Shown here piece after piece: positions 1 to 5,039 of a stretch of DNA of 5,039 nt. Within the stretch, counting starts at the first letter, position 1. The number at the start of each line of letters is the position of its first letter. Both the position numbers and the translations under genes were made by a program. Origin of the DNA: Desulfobacterales bacterium (GTDB taxonomy: Bacteria > Desulfobacterota > Desulfobacteria > Desulfobacterales > UBA5852); assembly GCA_016735415.1 (NCBI GenBank), contig JAERRP010000291.1, positions 1 to 5,039 on the forward strand, written 5' to 3'. The notes beneath the pieces were generated by a model, which saw only the letters and a program-made list of their open reading frames with translations, did not search any database and was not told the DNA's origin.

Positions 1-118
1 TTGTAGATAAAAATGGGGGGGGGTTTGCTAAAAATAGTGATAGGGGGGGGGTAACACTGCAGACTAAAAAAGGGGAGGGGAAGAGGGGGGGGGAGGGGGG
101 GATTCATCACAGCGGATG
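1..118. repeat. Poly-G / poly-A low-complexity tract at the left edge
   Basis: This stretch precedes the stop of the leftward moaB and holds no gene. It is made of G homopolymers separated by short A-rich pieces: runs of exactly nine G at 15-23, 43-51 and 85-93, four G at 72-75 and at 77-80, and seven G at 95-101. Its composition differs sharply from the balanced GC-rich coding DNA that starts near 119. The likeliest explanation is low-quality or artefactual sequence at a contig end. If real, the part from 72 to 101 fits an intramolecular G-quadruplex pattern with loops of 1, 4 and 1 bases. No hairpin followed by a T-tract, as expected of a moaB terminator, is visible. Confidence 0.75.
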
Positions 119-625
119 TCAGCCCCCGCGGACATGTTTGGCAAGATGCCCCAACTCGGGGAAAATGAGGGTCTTACAGGCCAGTTTACAGGCATTGAGG
201 CTGCCGGGTATGCAGAAAACGATGGTTTGGCCGATAATGCCGGCCGTGGCCCGCGACATCAAAGCGGCCGAATCAATCTGTTCATAGCTCAACTGGGCAA
301 ACAGAGGGCCGAAGGACGTCAGTTCCTTGGTGAACATCGGGCGCACCGCTTCGATGGTGACGTCGGAGGGCGAAATACCGGTCCCGCCGGTTACCAGGAT
401 GACATCGGGATGATGGGCATCGATAATGATACCCAGCGCTTCCGAAATCGAAACGGCCGCATCCGGCACCACGTGGTGGGCCACGAGGTGGTGGCCTTCG
501 CGTTCGGCCCGCCTGGCCATCCAGTGCCCGCTTTTATCTTCCTTCAAACTGCGCGTGGTCGAAACGGTAAGGATGCCAAGGGCCAGTTTTCGGGGCACGG
601 AAGTTTTGTGGGGTACTTCCGCCAT
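119..625 (-). CDS. moaB: MoaB/MogA-family molybdenum cofactor biosynthesis protein
   Basis: A complete 168-residue protein of the MoaB/MogA family, close to the usual length of bacterial MoaB (about 170). The family binds molybdopterin; MogA-type members adenylylate it before molybdate insertion, while E. coli MoaB is non-essential, so the exact activity here is inferred. Visible signatures are the N-terminal strand and early loop with SLKEDKSG (residues 26-33), the TGGTGIS glycine motif (79-85) followed by D88, E101 and the conserved SFGPLF region (104-109), the SRATAGI segment (124-130), and the IPGS loop (139-142). It ends in TGA at 121-119. The ATG shares one base with the pyrR stop (TAATG), and GAGG (637-634) lies about 8 bases upstream, so it is probably translated by coupling from pyrR. 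It has no separate promoter that I can see. Downstream sequence is the aberrant G-rich edge, so the operon end is unresolved. Confidence 0.93.
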   Translation of the reverse strand: MAEVPHKTSVPRKLALGILTVSTTRSLKEDKSGHWMARRAEREGHHLVAHHVVPDAAVSISEALGIIIDAHHPDVILVTGGTGISPSDVTIEAVRPMFTKELTSFGPLFAQLSYEQIDSAALMSRATAGIIGQTIVFCIPGSLNACKLACKTLIFPELGHLAKHVRGG

Positions 626-1164
626 TATGCCTGCCTCGCAATCAGAACCCTGTCGGCCTCGTCGTGTTCGTGAAAAAAAACATTAATGGTTTCCGATCGC
701 CGCGTTTCAATAAAGCGTCCCACGTAATCGGCCTGAATGGGCAGCTCCCGGTGGCCGCGATCTACGAGAACGGCCAGTTCAATCCGGGCCGGGCGGCCGA
801 AGTCCATGATGGCATCCATGGCGGCGCGTGTCGTGCGACCCGTGAACAACACGTCGTCCACGAGAATGATTTCGCGCTCGTCCACCGAGAACAGGATGTC
901 CGTGGCCTGCACCACCGGGTGGTGACTGATGCGGGTCCAGTCGTCACGGTAAAGGGTGATGTCCATATCCCCGGTTTCCACCTTGGTGCCTTCGATGGTC
1001 TGTATCTTTTCCTGGATGCGCTTGGCCAGAAAAACACCACGGGTCTGGATACCGATCAGGGTCAGCCCGCCGGCCCCTTTGTGGATCTCCAAAATCCGAT
1101 GGGTCATGCGGGTGATGGTCCGATCGATGTCTTTGGCGTCCATGACCATTTCCTGTGAGCTCAT
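625..1164 (-). CDS. pyrR: Bifunctional pyr operon regulator / uracil phosphoribosyltransferase PyrR
   Basis: A 179-residue PyrR of the type I phosphoribosyltransferase fold. In Gram-positive bacteria PyrR binds pyr mRNA in response to UMP and also converts uracil plus PRPP to UMP; in this lineage only the enzyme side is a safe prediction. The PRPP-binding signature IILVDDVLFTGRT is at residues 99-111, GIQTRG at 38-43, DITLYRDD at 68-75, and the highly conserved VDRGHRELPIQADYVGR at 134-150. The ATG at 1164 was chosen because it gives the same spacing to the first conserved Asp as I recall for B. subtilis PyrR, and a run of six G (1175-1170) lies 5 bases upstream. An ATG at 1167 and an in-frame TTG at 1191 are alternatives; the TTG has no ribosome site. 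It is the first gene of a leftward pair with moaB and no pyrimidine gene is beside it, so any pyr RNA target would be elsewhere or in its own leader. Confidence 0.93.
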   Translation of the reverse strand: MSSQEMVMDAKDIDRTITRMTHRILEIHKGAGGLTLIGIQTRGVFLAKRIQEKIQTIEGTKVETGDMDITLYRDDWTRISHHPVVQATDILFSVDEREIILVDDVLFTGRTTRAAMDAIMDFGRPARIELAVLVDRGHRELPIQADYVGRFIETRRSETINVFFHEHDEADRVLIARQA

Positions 1165-1169
1165 CATTT

Positions 1170-1175
1170 CCCCCC
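1170..1175 (-). promoter_or_regulatory. Putative ribosome binding site of pyrR
   Basis: Six consecutive G on the minus strand lie 5 bases before the ATG at 1164 and only 2 before the alternative ATG at 1167. The spacing is what favours 1164 as the pyrR start. It is an imperfect match to AGGAGG. Confidence 0.4.
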
Positions 1176-1200
1176 GGAAGCCACCATTCAAAACATTTTG

Positions 1201-1243
1201 GGTTAAGGCCCGCAGAAAACCTTTAACGCAATGACCTTAAACC
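1201..1243 (-). other. Mutually exclusive hairpins in the pyrR leader
   Basis: Read leftward, the RNA contains GGUUUAAGG (1243-1235), then GUUAAAGG (1226-1219), then CCUUAACC (1208-1201). The last segment can pair with either of the first two, each time with one bulged base: about 8 pairs with the distal segment or about 7 with the nearer one, the latter enclosing a loop of about 10 bases. Only one pairing can form at a time. The element lies about 40 bases upstream of the pyrR start and downstream of the candidate promoters, where a leader switch would sit. No U-tract follows, so it is not a plain intrinsic attenuator. The base pairing is visible; a regulatory role is inference. Confidence 0.35.
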
Positions 1244-1276
1244 GCATATACCATCCGCCGGGCGAATAGCAAGCGC

Positions 1277-1304
1277 ATTGTAAGCGGTTCTAAATAGCTG
1301 GAAA
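1277..1304 (-). promoter_or_regulatory. Candidate pyrR-moaB promoter
   Basis: On the minus strand TTTCCA (1304-1299, 4 of 6 matches to the -35 consensus) and TACAAT (1282-1277, 5 of 6 matches to the -10) are separated by 16 bases. Initiation would fall near 1270, giving a leader of about 105 bases before pyrR. A second, weaker candidate lies downstream: TATATG at 1250-1245 with TTGCTA 16 bases before it. I cannot tell which is used; both rest only on consensus matching. Confidence 0.3.
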
Positions 1305-1316
1305 ACGGAATTCACC

Positions 1317-1345
1317 TTGAAAATGCCCCCTGGATAAATTATATT
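1317..1345 (+). promoter_or_regulatory. Sigma-70-type promoter of the mobA operon
   Basis: TTGAAA at 1317-1322 (5 of 6 matches to TTGACA) and TATATT at 1340-1345 (5 of 6 matches to TATAAT) are separated by the ideal 17 bases, in the spacer between the two divergent operons. Transcription would start near 1352, leaving a leader of about 155 bases before the mobA ATG. It is the best promoter match I found in the window, and the only good candidate for the five rightward genes. Confidence 0.6.
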
Positions 1346-1346
1346 T

Positions 1347-1361
1347 GCCGGGGTTTCCGGC
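1347..1361 (+). other. GC-rich hairpin at the presumed mobA transcript start
   Basis: GCCGG (1347-1351) pairs perfectly with CCGGC (1357-1361) around the loop GGTTT. It begins 2 bases after the -10 hexamer, so it would overlap the predicted start point; only part of it may be in the RNA. It could be chance or a small operator-like inverted repeat. Confidence 0.3.
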
Positions 1362-1401
1362 CATGCAACCTGCAGATTTTATTTCATCATGGTGGCCATC
1401 G

Positions 1402-1420
1402 GCGGTGCGCATCGTACCGC
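1402..1420 (+). other. Strong stem-loop in the mobA leader
   Basis: GCGGTGCG (1402-1409) pairs with CGTACCGC (1413-1420) around the 3-base loop CAT: eight pairs, one of them G-U. It is the most stable-looking local structure in the 155-base leader, about 90 bases before the mobA start. No T-run follows on either strand, so it is not an intrinsic terminator. A weaker stem, CGGC (1437-1440) with GCCG (1450-1453), follows. I do not recognise the conserved core of the Moco riboswitch here. Confidence 0.45.
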
Positions 1421-1507
1421 ATCCACAAAACCCGGGCGGCAATGGGTTCGCCGATGTTGTACCAACTATCATAACGCGCACAGGACAGGGTTGATCCATA
1501 TCCATCC

Positions 1508-2113
1508 ATGACCCGGAAAAACGTCAGGCCATGCTCGGGGGTTATCCTGGCAGGGGGGCGGAATTCACGCTTCGGCGGCCGCGAAAAGGCGCTCATTCCC
1601 CTGGCCGGCAAACCGATGATCGACCATATCATCAAAGCCCTTGACGGCCTCTTCGATGAAATCATCATCGTGTCAAACCGACCGCAGCTGTTGGCGGACC
1701 GCGACGCCACCATCGTCACCGACCTGCTGGATGCCGAAAGTCCCCTGGCCGGTATTCACGCGGGACTTTTTTACAGCCACGGTGATGACGTTTTCATCAC
1801 GGCTTGCGATACCCCGCTCCTCAGGCCCGCGCTCATCGCAACCCTGTTGGAAGCCCGCCAGCCCGGGATTGATCTCGTTGTTCCGGAAACCCAATCCGGG
1901 CTTGAACCCCTGTGTGCCATTTACGCACAACGCTGTCTGGCCCCAATTGAAAACCGCCTCCGGAGGGGTGATTACCGGATCCGCCGTTTTCTCGACCGTG
2001 TCAGGGTCAAGCGTGTGAGCGAAAAACGTTTACGCCCGGCCGATCCGGACCTGCTGTCCTTTAAAAAAGTGAACACGCCTGAAGATCTGACCGAAGTGGC
2101 CCAATGGATTTGA
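1508..2113 (+). CDS. mobA: Molybdenum cofactor guanylyltransferase MobA
   Basis: A complete 201-residue MobA-family nucleotidyltransferase, close to the family's usual ~195 residues. It transfers GMP from GTP to molybdopterin-bound molybdenum in the cytoplasm, giving the guanine dinucleotide cofactor. The Rossmann-like GTP-binding signature LAGGRNSRFGGREKAL is at residues 14-29 with Lys27. SPLAGIHAGL follows at 78-87, then ACDTPLL at 99-105 with the Asp101 expected to bind Mg2+. GLEPLCAIY is at 131-139, and the C-terminal FKKVNTPEDL at 185-194 matches the family's F-x-N-x-NTPEDL, with Lys in place of the first Asn. The ATG at 1508 is the only start after an in-frame stop at 1472. It has no convincing Shine-Dalgarno: the nearest purine tract (1482-1490) is about 17 bases away. 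A 40-codon ORF ends on it in an ATGA overlap, so translation may depend on coupling or be leaderless-like. First clear gene of the rightward operon. Confidence 0.95.
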   Translation: MTRKNVRPCSGVILAGGRNSRFGGREKALIPLAGKPMIDHIIKALDGLFDEIIIVSNRPQLLADRDATIVTDLLDAESPLAGIHAGLFYSHGDDVFITACDTPLLRPALIATLLEARQPGIDLVVPETQSGLEPLCAIYAQRCLAPIENRLRRGDYRIRRFLDRVRVKRVSEKRLRPADPDLLSFKKVNTPEDLTEVAQWI

Positions 2114-2530
<417 letters not shown>

Positions 2531-2543
2531 AATTAATAAGACA

Positions 2544-2550
2544 GGGAGGT
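2544..2550 (+). promoter_or_regulatory. Strong ribosome binding site of moaC
   Basis: GGGAGGT ends 4 bases before the TTG at 2555, and its GGAGG core lies 5 bases away. It is the strongest Shine-Dalgarno in the window, and it is what fixes the unusual TTG as the moaC start. Confidence 0.8.
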
Positions 2551-2554
2551 CTCA

Positions 2555-3064
2555 TTGACCGAATTCACCCATCTGGATCAGGACGGCCGGGTACGCATGG
2601 TGGATGTCAGCGACAAACCGCCGACCGATCGGCGCGCCATCGCCCAGGCCGTGGTCGTCATGCAGCCGGAAACGCTGGCGCAAATTCAGGATCAAAACGT
2701 TAAAAAAGGAAATGTCCTGGAAACGGCGCGCATTGCCGGCGTCATGGCCGCCAAACAAACGGCGGCTTTGATTCCCATGTGTCATCCCCTGAACCTGCGC
2801 CATGTTCAGGTCGATTTCCACCCGGACGAAAGCCGGCACCAGATCCGCATCGAAGCCGCTGTAAGGATTCATGATCGTACCGGTATTGAAATGGAAGCCC
2901 TGACCGCCGCCACCGTTGCCGCCCTGACCATCTACGACATGTGCAAGGCGCTTGACCGCGGCATGCAGATAACCGATGTCTGGCTGGTACAGAAATCCGG
3001 GGGGCGCAGCGGCACTTATCGCCGTGAGACGACGAGCCCCGGTGACCATGGAAGCACTACCTGA
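2555..3064 (+). CDS. moaC: Cyclic pyranopterin monophosphate synthase MoaC
   Basis: A complete 169-residue MoaC, close to the family's ~160. It acts after the radical-SAM enzyme MoaA, converting the 3',8-cyclo-dihydro-GTP intermediate to cyclic pyranopterin monophosphate in the cytoplasm. The N-terminal MVDVSDK is at residues 15-21. Active-site positions line up with those known in E. coli: K51, H77 in MCHPLNL (75-81), E112 and E114 in GIEMEALTA (110-118), and D128 and K131 in IYDMCKALD (126-134). KSGGRSGTY (147-155) closes the domain. All key residues are present, so activity is expected. The start is TTG, chosen because an excellent ribosome site sits just before it and the protein start matches the family. 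It begins 24 bases after the moaE stop, and its TGA overlaps the rmuC ATG by one base (TGATG), implying coupled translation. The MoaA partner is not in this window. Confidence 0.95.
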   Translation: MTEFTHLDQDGRVRMVDVSDKPPTDRRAIAQAVVVMQPETLAQIQDQNVKKGNVLETARIAGVMAAKQTAALIPMCHPLNLRHVQVDFHPDESRHQIRIEAAVRIHDRTGIEMEALTAATVAALTIYDMCKALDRGMQITDVWLVQKSGGRSGTYRRETTSPGDHGSTT

Positions 3065-4533
3065 TGCCGACGGCGGCGCCCTTTGCCATCACCCCGCTCA
3101 TGTTGGCACTGGTCTTCGCGGCCGTCGCCCTCATGGGTCTTGCCGCGGGTTGGTGGTTGAGTCGTATCAGCCATCTGAAAAAACACCAGGATGCGTTGAT
3201 GGACCTGGGTCGCCAACTCGACGCCTCCCGTCTGGAGATTGTTCGGCTGACCGAGGCCCGCGCGGCGGCCAGCGTCCGGGCCGAGCGGGTGGGTGATCTG
3301 GAAGAGCGCCTGCACCGGCGGGAAGAACGCATGGCGTCCCAGCAGGACGAAATTAGCGACCTGCGCAGCCAGCGTGCTCGTTTGGAAACCATCGTCCGTC
3401 AGGACCGCCAGGCACTTAAAGAAAAACTGACCCTCATCGACGGTTGGCAGGACCGCCTGGCGGATGCCTACAAGGGATTGTCCACCAAAGCGCTCAGGGA
3501 GAACAACCGGGTTTTCATGGATCTCGCGCAGGCCACCCTGGCCCGCTTCGTCGATAAGGCCCGCAGCGATATGACGCAACGTTCCCTGGCGGTGGACAAC
3601 ATGCTGAAACCGCTCCAGGAGGCCCTCGAGCGCTACGAACACAATGCCAGGTCCATGGAAAGGGCCCGCGAAAATGCTTACGGTGAACTGCGGCAGCAGG
3701 TTCATTCTCTGGCCGCCGGCCAGGACCGGGTTCAGCGCGAAACCAGCCGCCTGGTAAAAGCCCTGCAGGTCCCCCATGTGCGCGGTCGTTGGGGCGAAAC
3801 CACGCTTAAGCGCGTGGCCGAGCTCTCCGGCATGCAGGCCCACTGCGACTTTTACGAACAGCCCGCCACCCCGGGCGAAGACAGCCGGATGCGCCCGGAC
3901 ATGATTGTTCAGCTACCCGGCAACCGGCGGATTATCGTAGACGCCAAGGTGCCGCTTTCCGCCTATCTCGACGCCCTGGATGCCACCGCACCCGAAAAAC
4001 GCGATGCCCTGCTGGACCGGCATGCCGCCCAGGTATCGACCCATATTCAACAGCTGTCACGCAAAGCCTACTGGGCCCAGTTCGAAACCACCCCGGAATT
4101 CGTCGTGCTTTTCATTCCGGGTGAAAACTTTTTCGCCGCGGCTCTTTCACGCAATCCCAATTTGATCGAAGACGGTATCAAGCGCCAGATTGTCCTGGCC
4201 ACCCCGACGACCCTCATCGCGCTGCTAAAAGCGGTTGCTTATGGTTGGCGTCAACAACAGGCGGCCGAAAACGCCGATACGGTCAGCCGGCTGGGCCGGA
4301 CGTTATACGAACGTCTCCAGACCATGACCGGCCATCTGCAGCAGATGGGCCGCGACCTCGATCGCTGTGTCGGCAGCTATAACCGCATGGTGGGTTCGAT
4401 GGAACGCCGGGTACTGTCTTCGGCCCGCCGTTTTGAAGATGTGGGGGTGGGCACGACCGACGTCTCGGACCTGGCGCCACCCGAAAAACTTGAAAATAAA
4501 CCCCGCCTAATCGACAGGAGCCATGACAAATGA
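3064..4533 (+). CDS. rmuC: RmuC-family protein with N-terminal membrane anchor
   Basis: A complete 489-residue RmuC-family protein (E. coli RmuC is 475). The family limits recombination between inverted repeats in E. coli and carries a predicted PD-(D/E)xK nuclease-like domain; the biochemical reaction is unproven. In order: one hydrophobic membrane segment (about 13-32), a long charged coiled coil (about 36-230), then the conserved domain. That domain has the hallmark VRGRWGETTLKRVAEL (239-254), PDMIVQLPGNRRIIVDAKVPL (278-298, with D279 and the DAK of 293-295), FIPGENFFAAAL (350-361), and VLATPTTLIALLKAVAYGWR (377-396), ending in NADTVSRLG. The start ATG shares one base with the moaC stop. 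GGAAG (3050-3054) is 9 bases upstream. The stop overlaps the mltA start (ATGA). Why it sits between Moco and cell-wall genes is not clear from the sequence. Confidence 0.93.
   Translation: MPTAAPFAITPLMLALVFAAVALMGLAAGWWLSRISHLKKHQDALMDLGRQLDASRLEIVRLTEARAAASVRAERVGDLEERLHRREERMASQQDEISDLRSQRARLETIVRQDRQALKEKLTLIDGWQDRLADAYKGLSTKALRENNRVFMDLAQATLARFVDKARSDMTQRSLAVDNMLKPLQEALERYEHNARSMERARENAYGELRQQVHSLAAGQDRVQRETSRLVKALQVPHVRGRWGETTLKRVAELSGMQAHCDFYEQPATPGEDSRMRPDMIVQLPGNRRIIVDAKVPLSAYLDALDATAPEKRDALLDRHAAQVSTHIQQLSRKAYWAQFETTPEFVVLFIPGENFFAAALSRNPNLIEDGIKRQIVLATPTTLIALLKAVAYGWRQQQAAENADTVSRLGRTLYERLQTMTGHLQQMGRDLDRCVGSYNRMVGSMERRVLSSARRFEDVGVGTTDVSDLAPPEKLENKPRLIDRSHDK
4516..4520 (+). promoter_or_regulatory. 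Ribosome binding site of mltA
   Basis: AGGAG inside the end of rmuC lies 9 bases before the ATG at 4530. Another ATG at 4523 is only 2 bases away and opens a different frame that soon stops, so the site supports 4530 as the mltA start. Confidence 0.6.
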
Positions 4534-5039
4534 GGTTGCGAACCCAGACCGGGCTGTTGCTTTTAATGCTAGCCGGCGGAATTTTCTTTTGGGATGGTTG
4601 TCTGCCGCCCAAACCCAGGATACCGGCTGAACCCGAAGCCGTCATGAACGAGATAAGTCCTGCAGACTGGCCTGATTTTGCAGACGACATGGACTATGAC
4701 GGCCTGATTGAAGCCATAAACCAGAGCCTGACATACTTATCACGCATACCGGATGACCGCCGTTTCCGCTTCGGTCGCACGGAATTCAGTAAACTGCATA
4801 TGTATCGTTCGCTGGAGCTGTTCCGAGATTTTGTGGTTGCGCGCCCCGATCAAGACCAACTCCAGCAATTCGTGCGGCAGCATTACCAGCTTTACCGTTC
4901 AATCGGCCGCCCCCCTGAAAGCAAAGTGCTGTTTACCGGCTATTTTGAACCGCTATACCCCGGCAGCCTTGAGCCTTCACCGGTCTACACCATCCCGGTG
5001 TATGGTATTCCGGATATGGCCACATACAAAAGAAACTCG
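4530..5039 (+). CDS. mltA: Membrane-bound lytic murein transglycosylase A, partial (3' end cut)
   Basis: The first 170 residues of an MltA-family protein, open to the end of the window; full-length members have roughly 350-400 residues. MltA cleaves peptidoglycan glycan strands to 1,6-anhydromuropeptides and is normally anchored in the outer membrane facing the periplasm. Residues 1-23 form a basic then hydrophobic signal sequence (RLRTQTGLLLLMLAGGIFF). Cys24 could be a lipoprotein anchor, but its preceding FWDG lacks the usual Leu at -3, so the lipobox is weak. The recognisable domain start is VLFTGYFEPLYPGSLEPS (133-150) followed by YTIPVYGIPD (153-162), the classic MltA FTGYxEP...YPxY signature. 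The catalytic Asp region is beyond the window. The ATG overlaps the rmuC stop (ATGA) and is served by AGGAG 9 bases upstream, so it is likely the next gene of the same operon. Confidence 0.9.
   Translation, partial: MRLRTQTGLLLLMLAGGIFFWDGCLPPKPRIPAEPEAVMNEISPADWPDFADDMDYDGLIEAINQSLTYLSRIPDDRRFRFGRTEFSKLHMYRSLELFRDFVVARPDQDQLQQFVRQHYQLYRSIGRPPESKVLFTGYFEPLYPGSLEPSPVYTIPVYGIPDMATYKRNS

Noticed and set aside
57..62. CTGCAG palindrome as part of a terminator or mobile-element end
   Set aside because: A single 6-base palindrome in low-complexity sequence with no paired inverted repeat or transposase.
116..673. Long plus-strand ORF opposite moaB
   Set aside because: It is the antisense shadow of moaB, whose product matches the family throughout; the opposite frame has no recognisable domain.
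664..1158. Plus-strand ORF opposite pyrR
   Set aside because: Antisense of a clear PyrR; long open opposite frames are common in GC-rich genes and this one shows no family features.
1290..1505. 71-codon minus-strand ORF in the divergent spacer
   Set aside because: No family resemblance and no clear ribosome site, and it runs antisense through the best promoter and the mobA leader.
1346..1507. Moco (molybdenum cofactor) riboswitch upstream of mobA
   Set aside because: The gene context fits, but I could not recognise the conserved core of that RNA; only generic hairpins are visible, so it is not called.
2552..3049. 165-codon minus-strand ORF opposite moaC
   Set aside because: MoaC is intact with all catalytic residues; the reverse frame resembles no protein family.
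3016..3843. 275-codon minus-strand ORF opposite rmuC
   Set aside because: The length is explained by codon bias of the GC-rich rmuC; there is no recognisable domain, and a ribosome site was not evident.

Overview
The window reads as GC-rich chromosomal DNA from an anaerobic, probably sulfate-reducing-type bacterium of the Desulfobacterota. That placement is an inference. It rests on recalled similarity of the short divergent MoaE, on a proteobacterial PyrR sitting beside molybdenum cofactor (Moco) genes, and on the MltA/RmuC gene types of a Gram-negative cell. No rRNA or other phylogenetic marker is present. The first ~118 bases are a poly-G/poly-A low-complexity stretch unlike the rest, and look like a poor-quality contig end rather than normal genome.

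Layout: two divergent operons share a spacer of about 340 bases (1165-1507). Leftward run pyrR (start 1164) and then moaB, joined by a 1-base TAATG overlap. Rightward run mobA, a short moaE-like gene, moaC, rmuC and mltA; mltA is cut by the window end. The last three are packed tightly: moaC/rmuC share TGATG and rmuC/mltA share ATGA, so these genes are probably co-transcribed and translationally coupled. The spacer holds a good sigma-70-like promoter facing mobA, weaker candidates facing pyrR, and structured leader regions for both transcripts.

Function: four genes belong to Moco/molybdopterin metabolism. MoaC helps make cyclic pyranopterin monophosphate. The MoaE-like protein corresponds to the large subunit of molybdopterin synthase. 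MoaB is the MogA/MoaB-type adenylyltransferase-fold protein. MobA attaches GMP to give the guanine dinucleotide cofactor used by DMSO-reductase-family enzymes such as formate dehydrogenases. moaA, moaD and moeA are absent from the window and must lie elsewhere if the pathway is complete. PyrR (pyrimidine regulator/uracil phosphoribosyltransferase), RmuC (nuclease-fold membrane-anchored protein) and MltA (murein transglycosylase) have no obvious mechanistic link to Moco.

No wholly new system is evident. The points most worth a second look are the atypical MoaE, the long structured mobA leader with a 40-codon ORF abutting the mobA start, the competing hairpins in the pyrR leader, and the G-run tract at the left edge.
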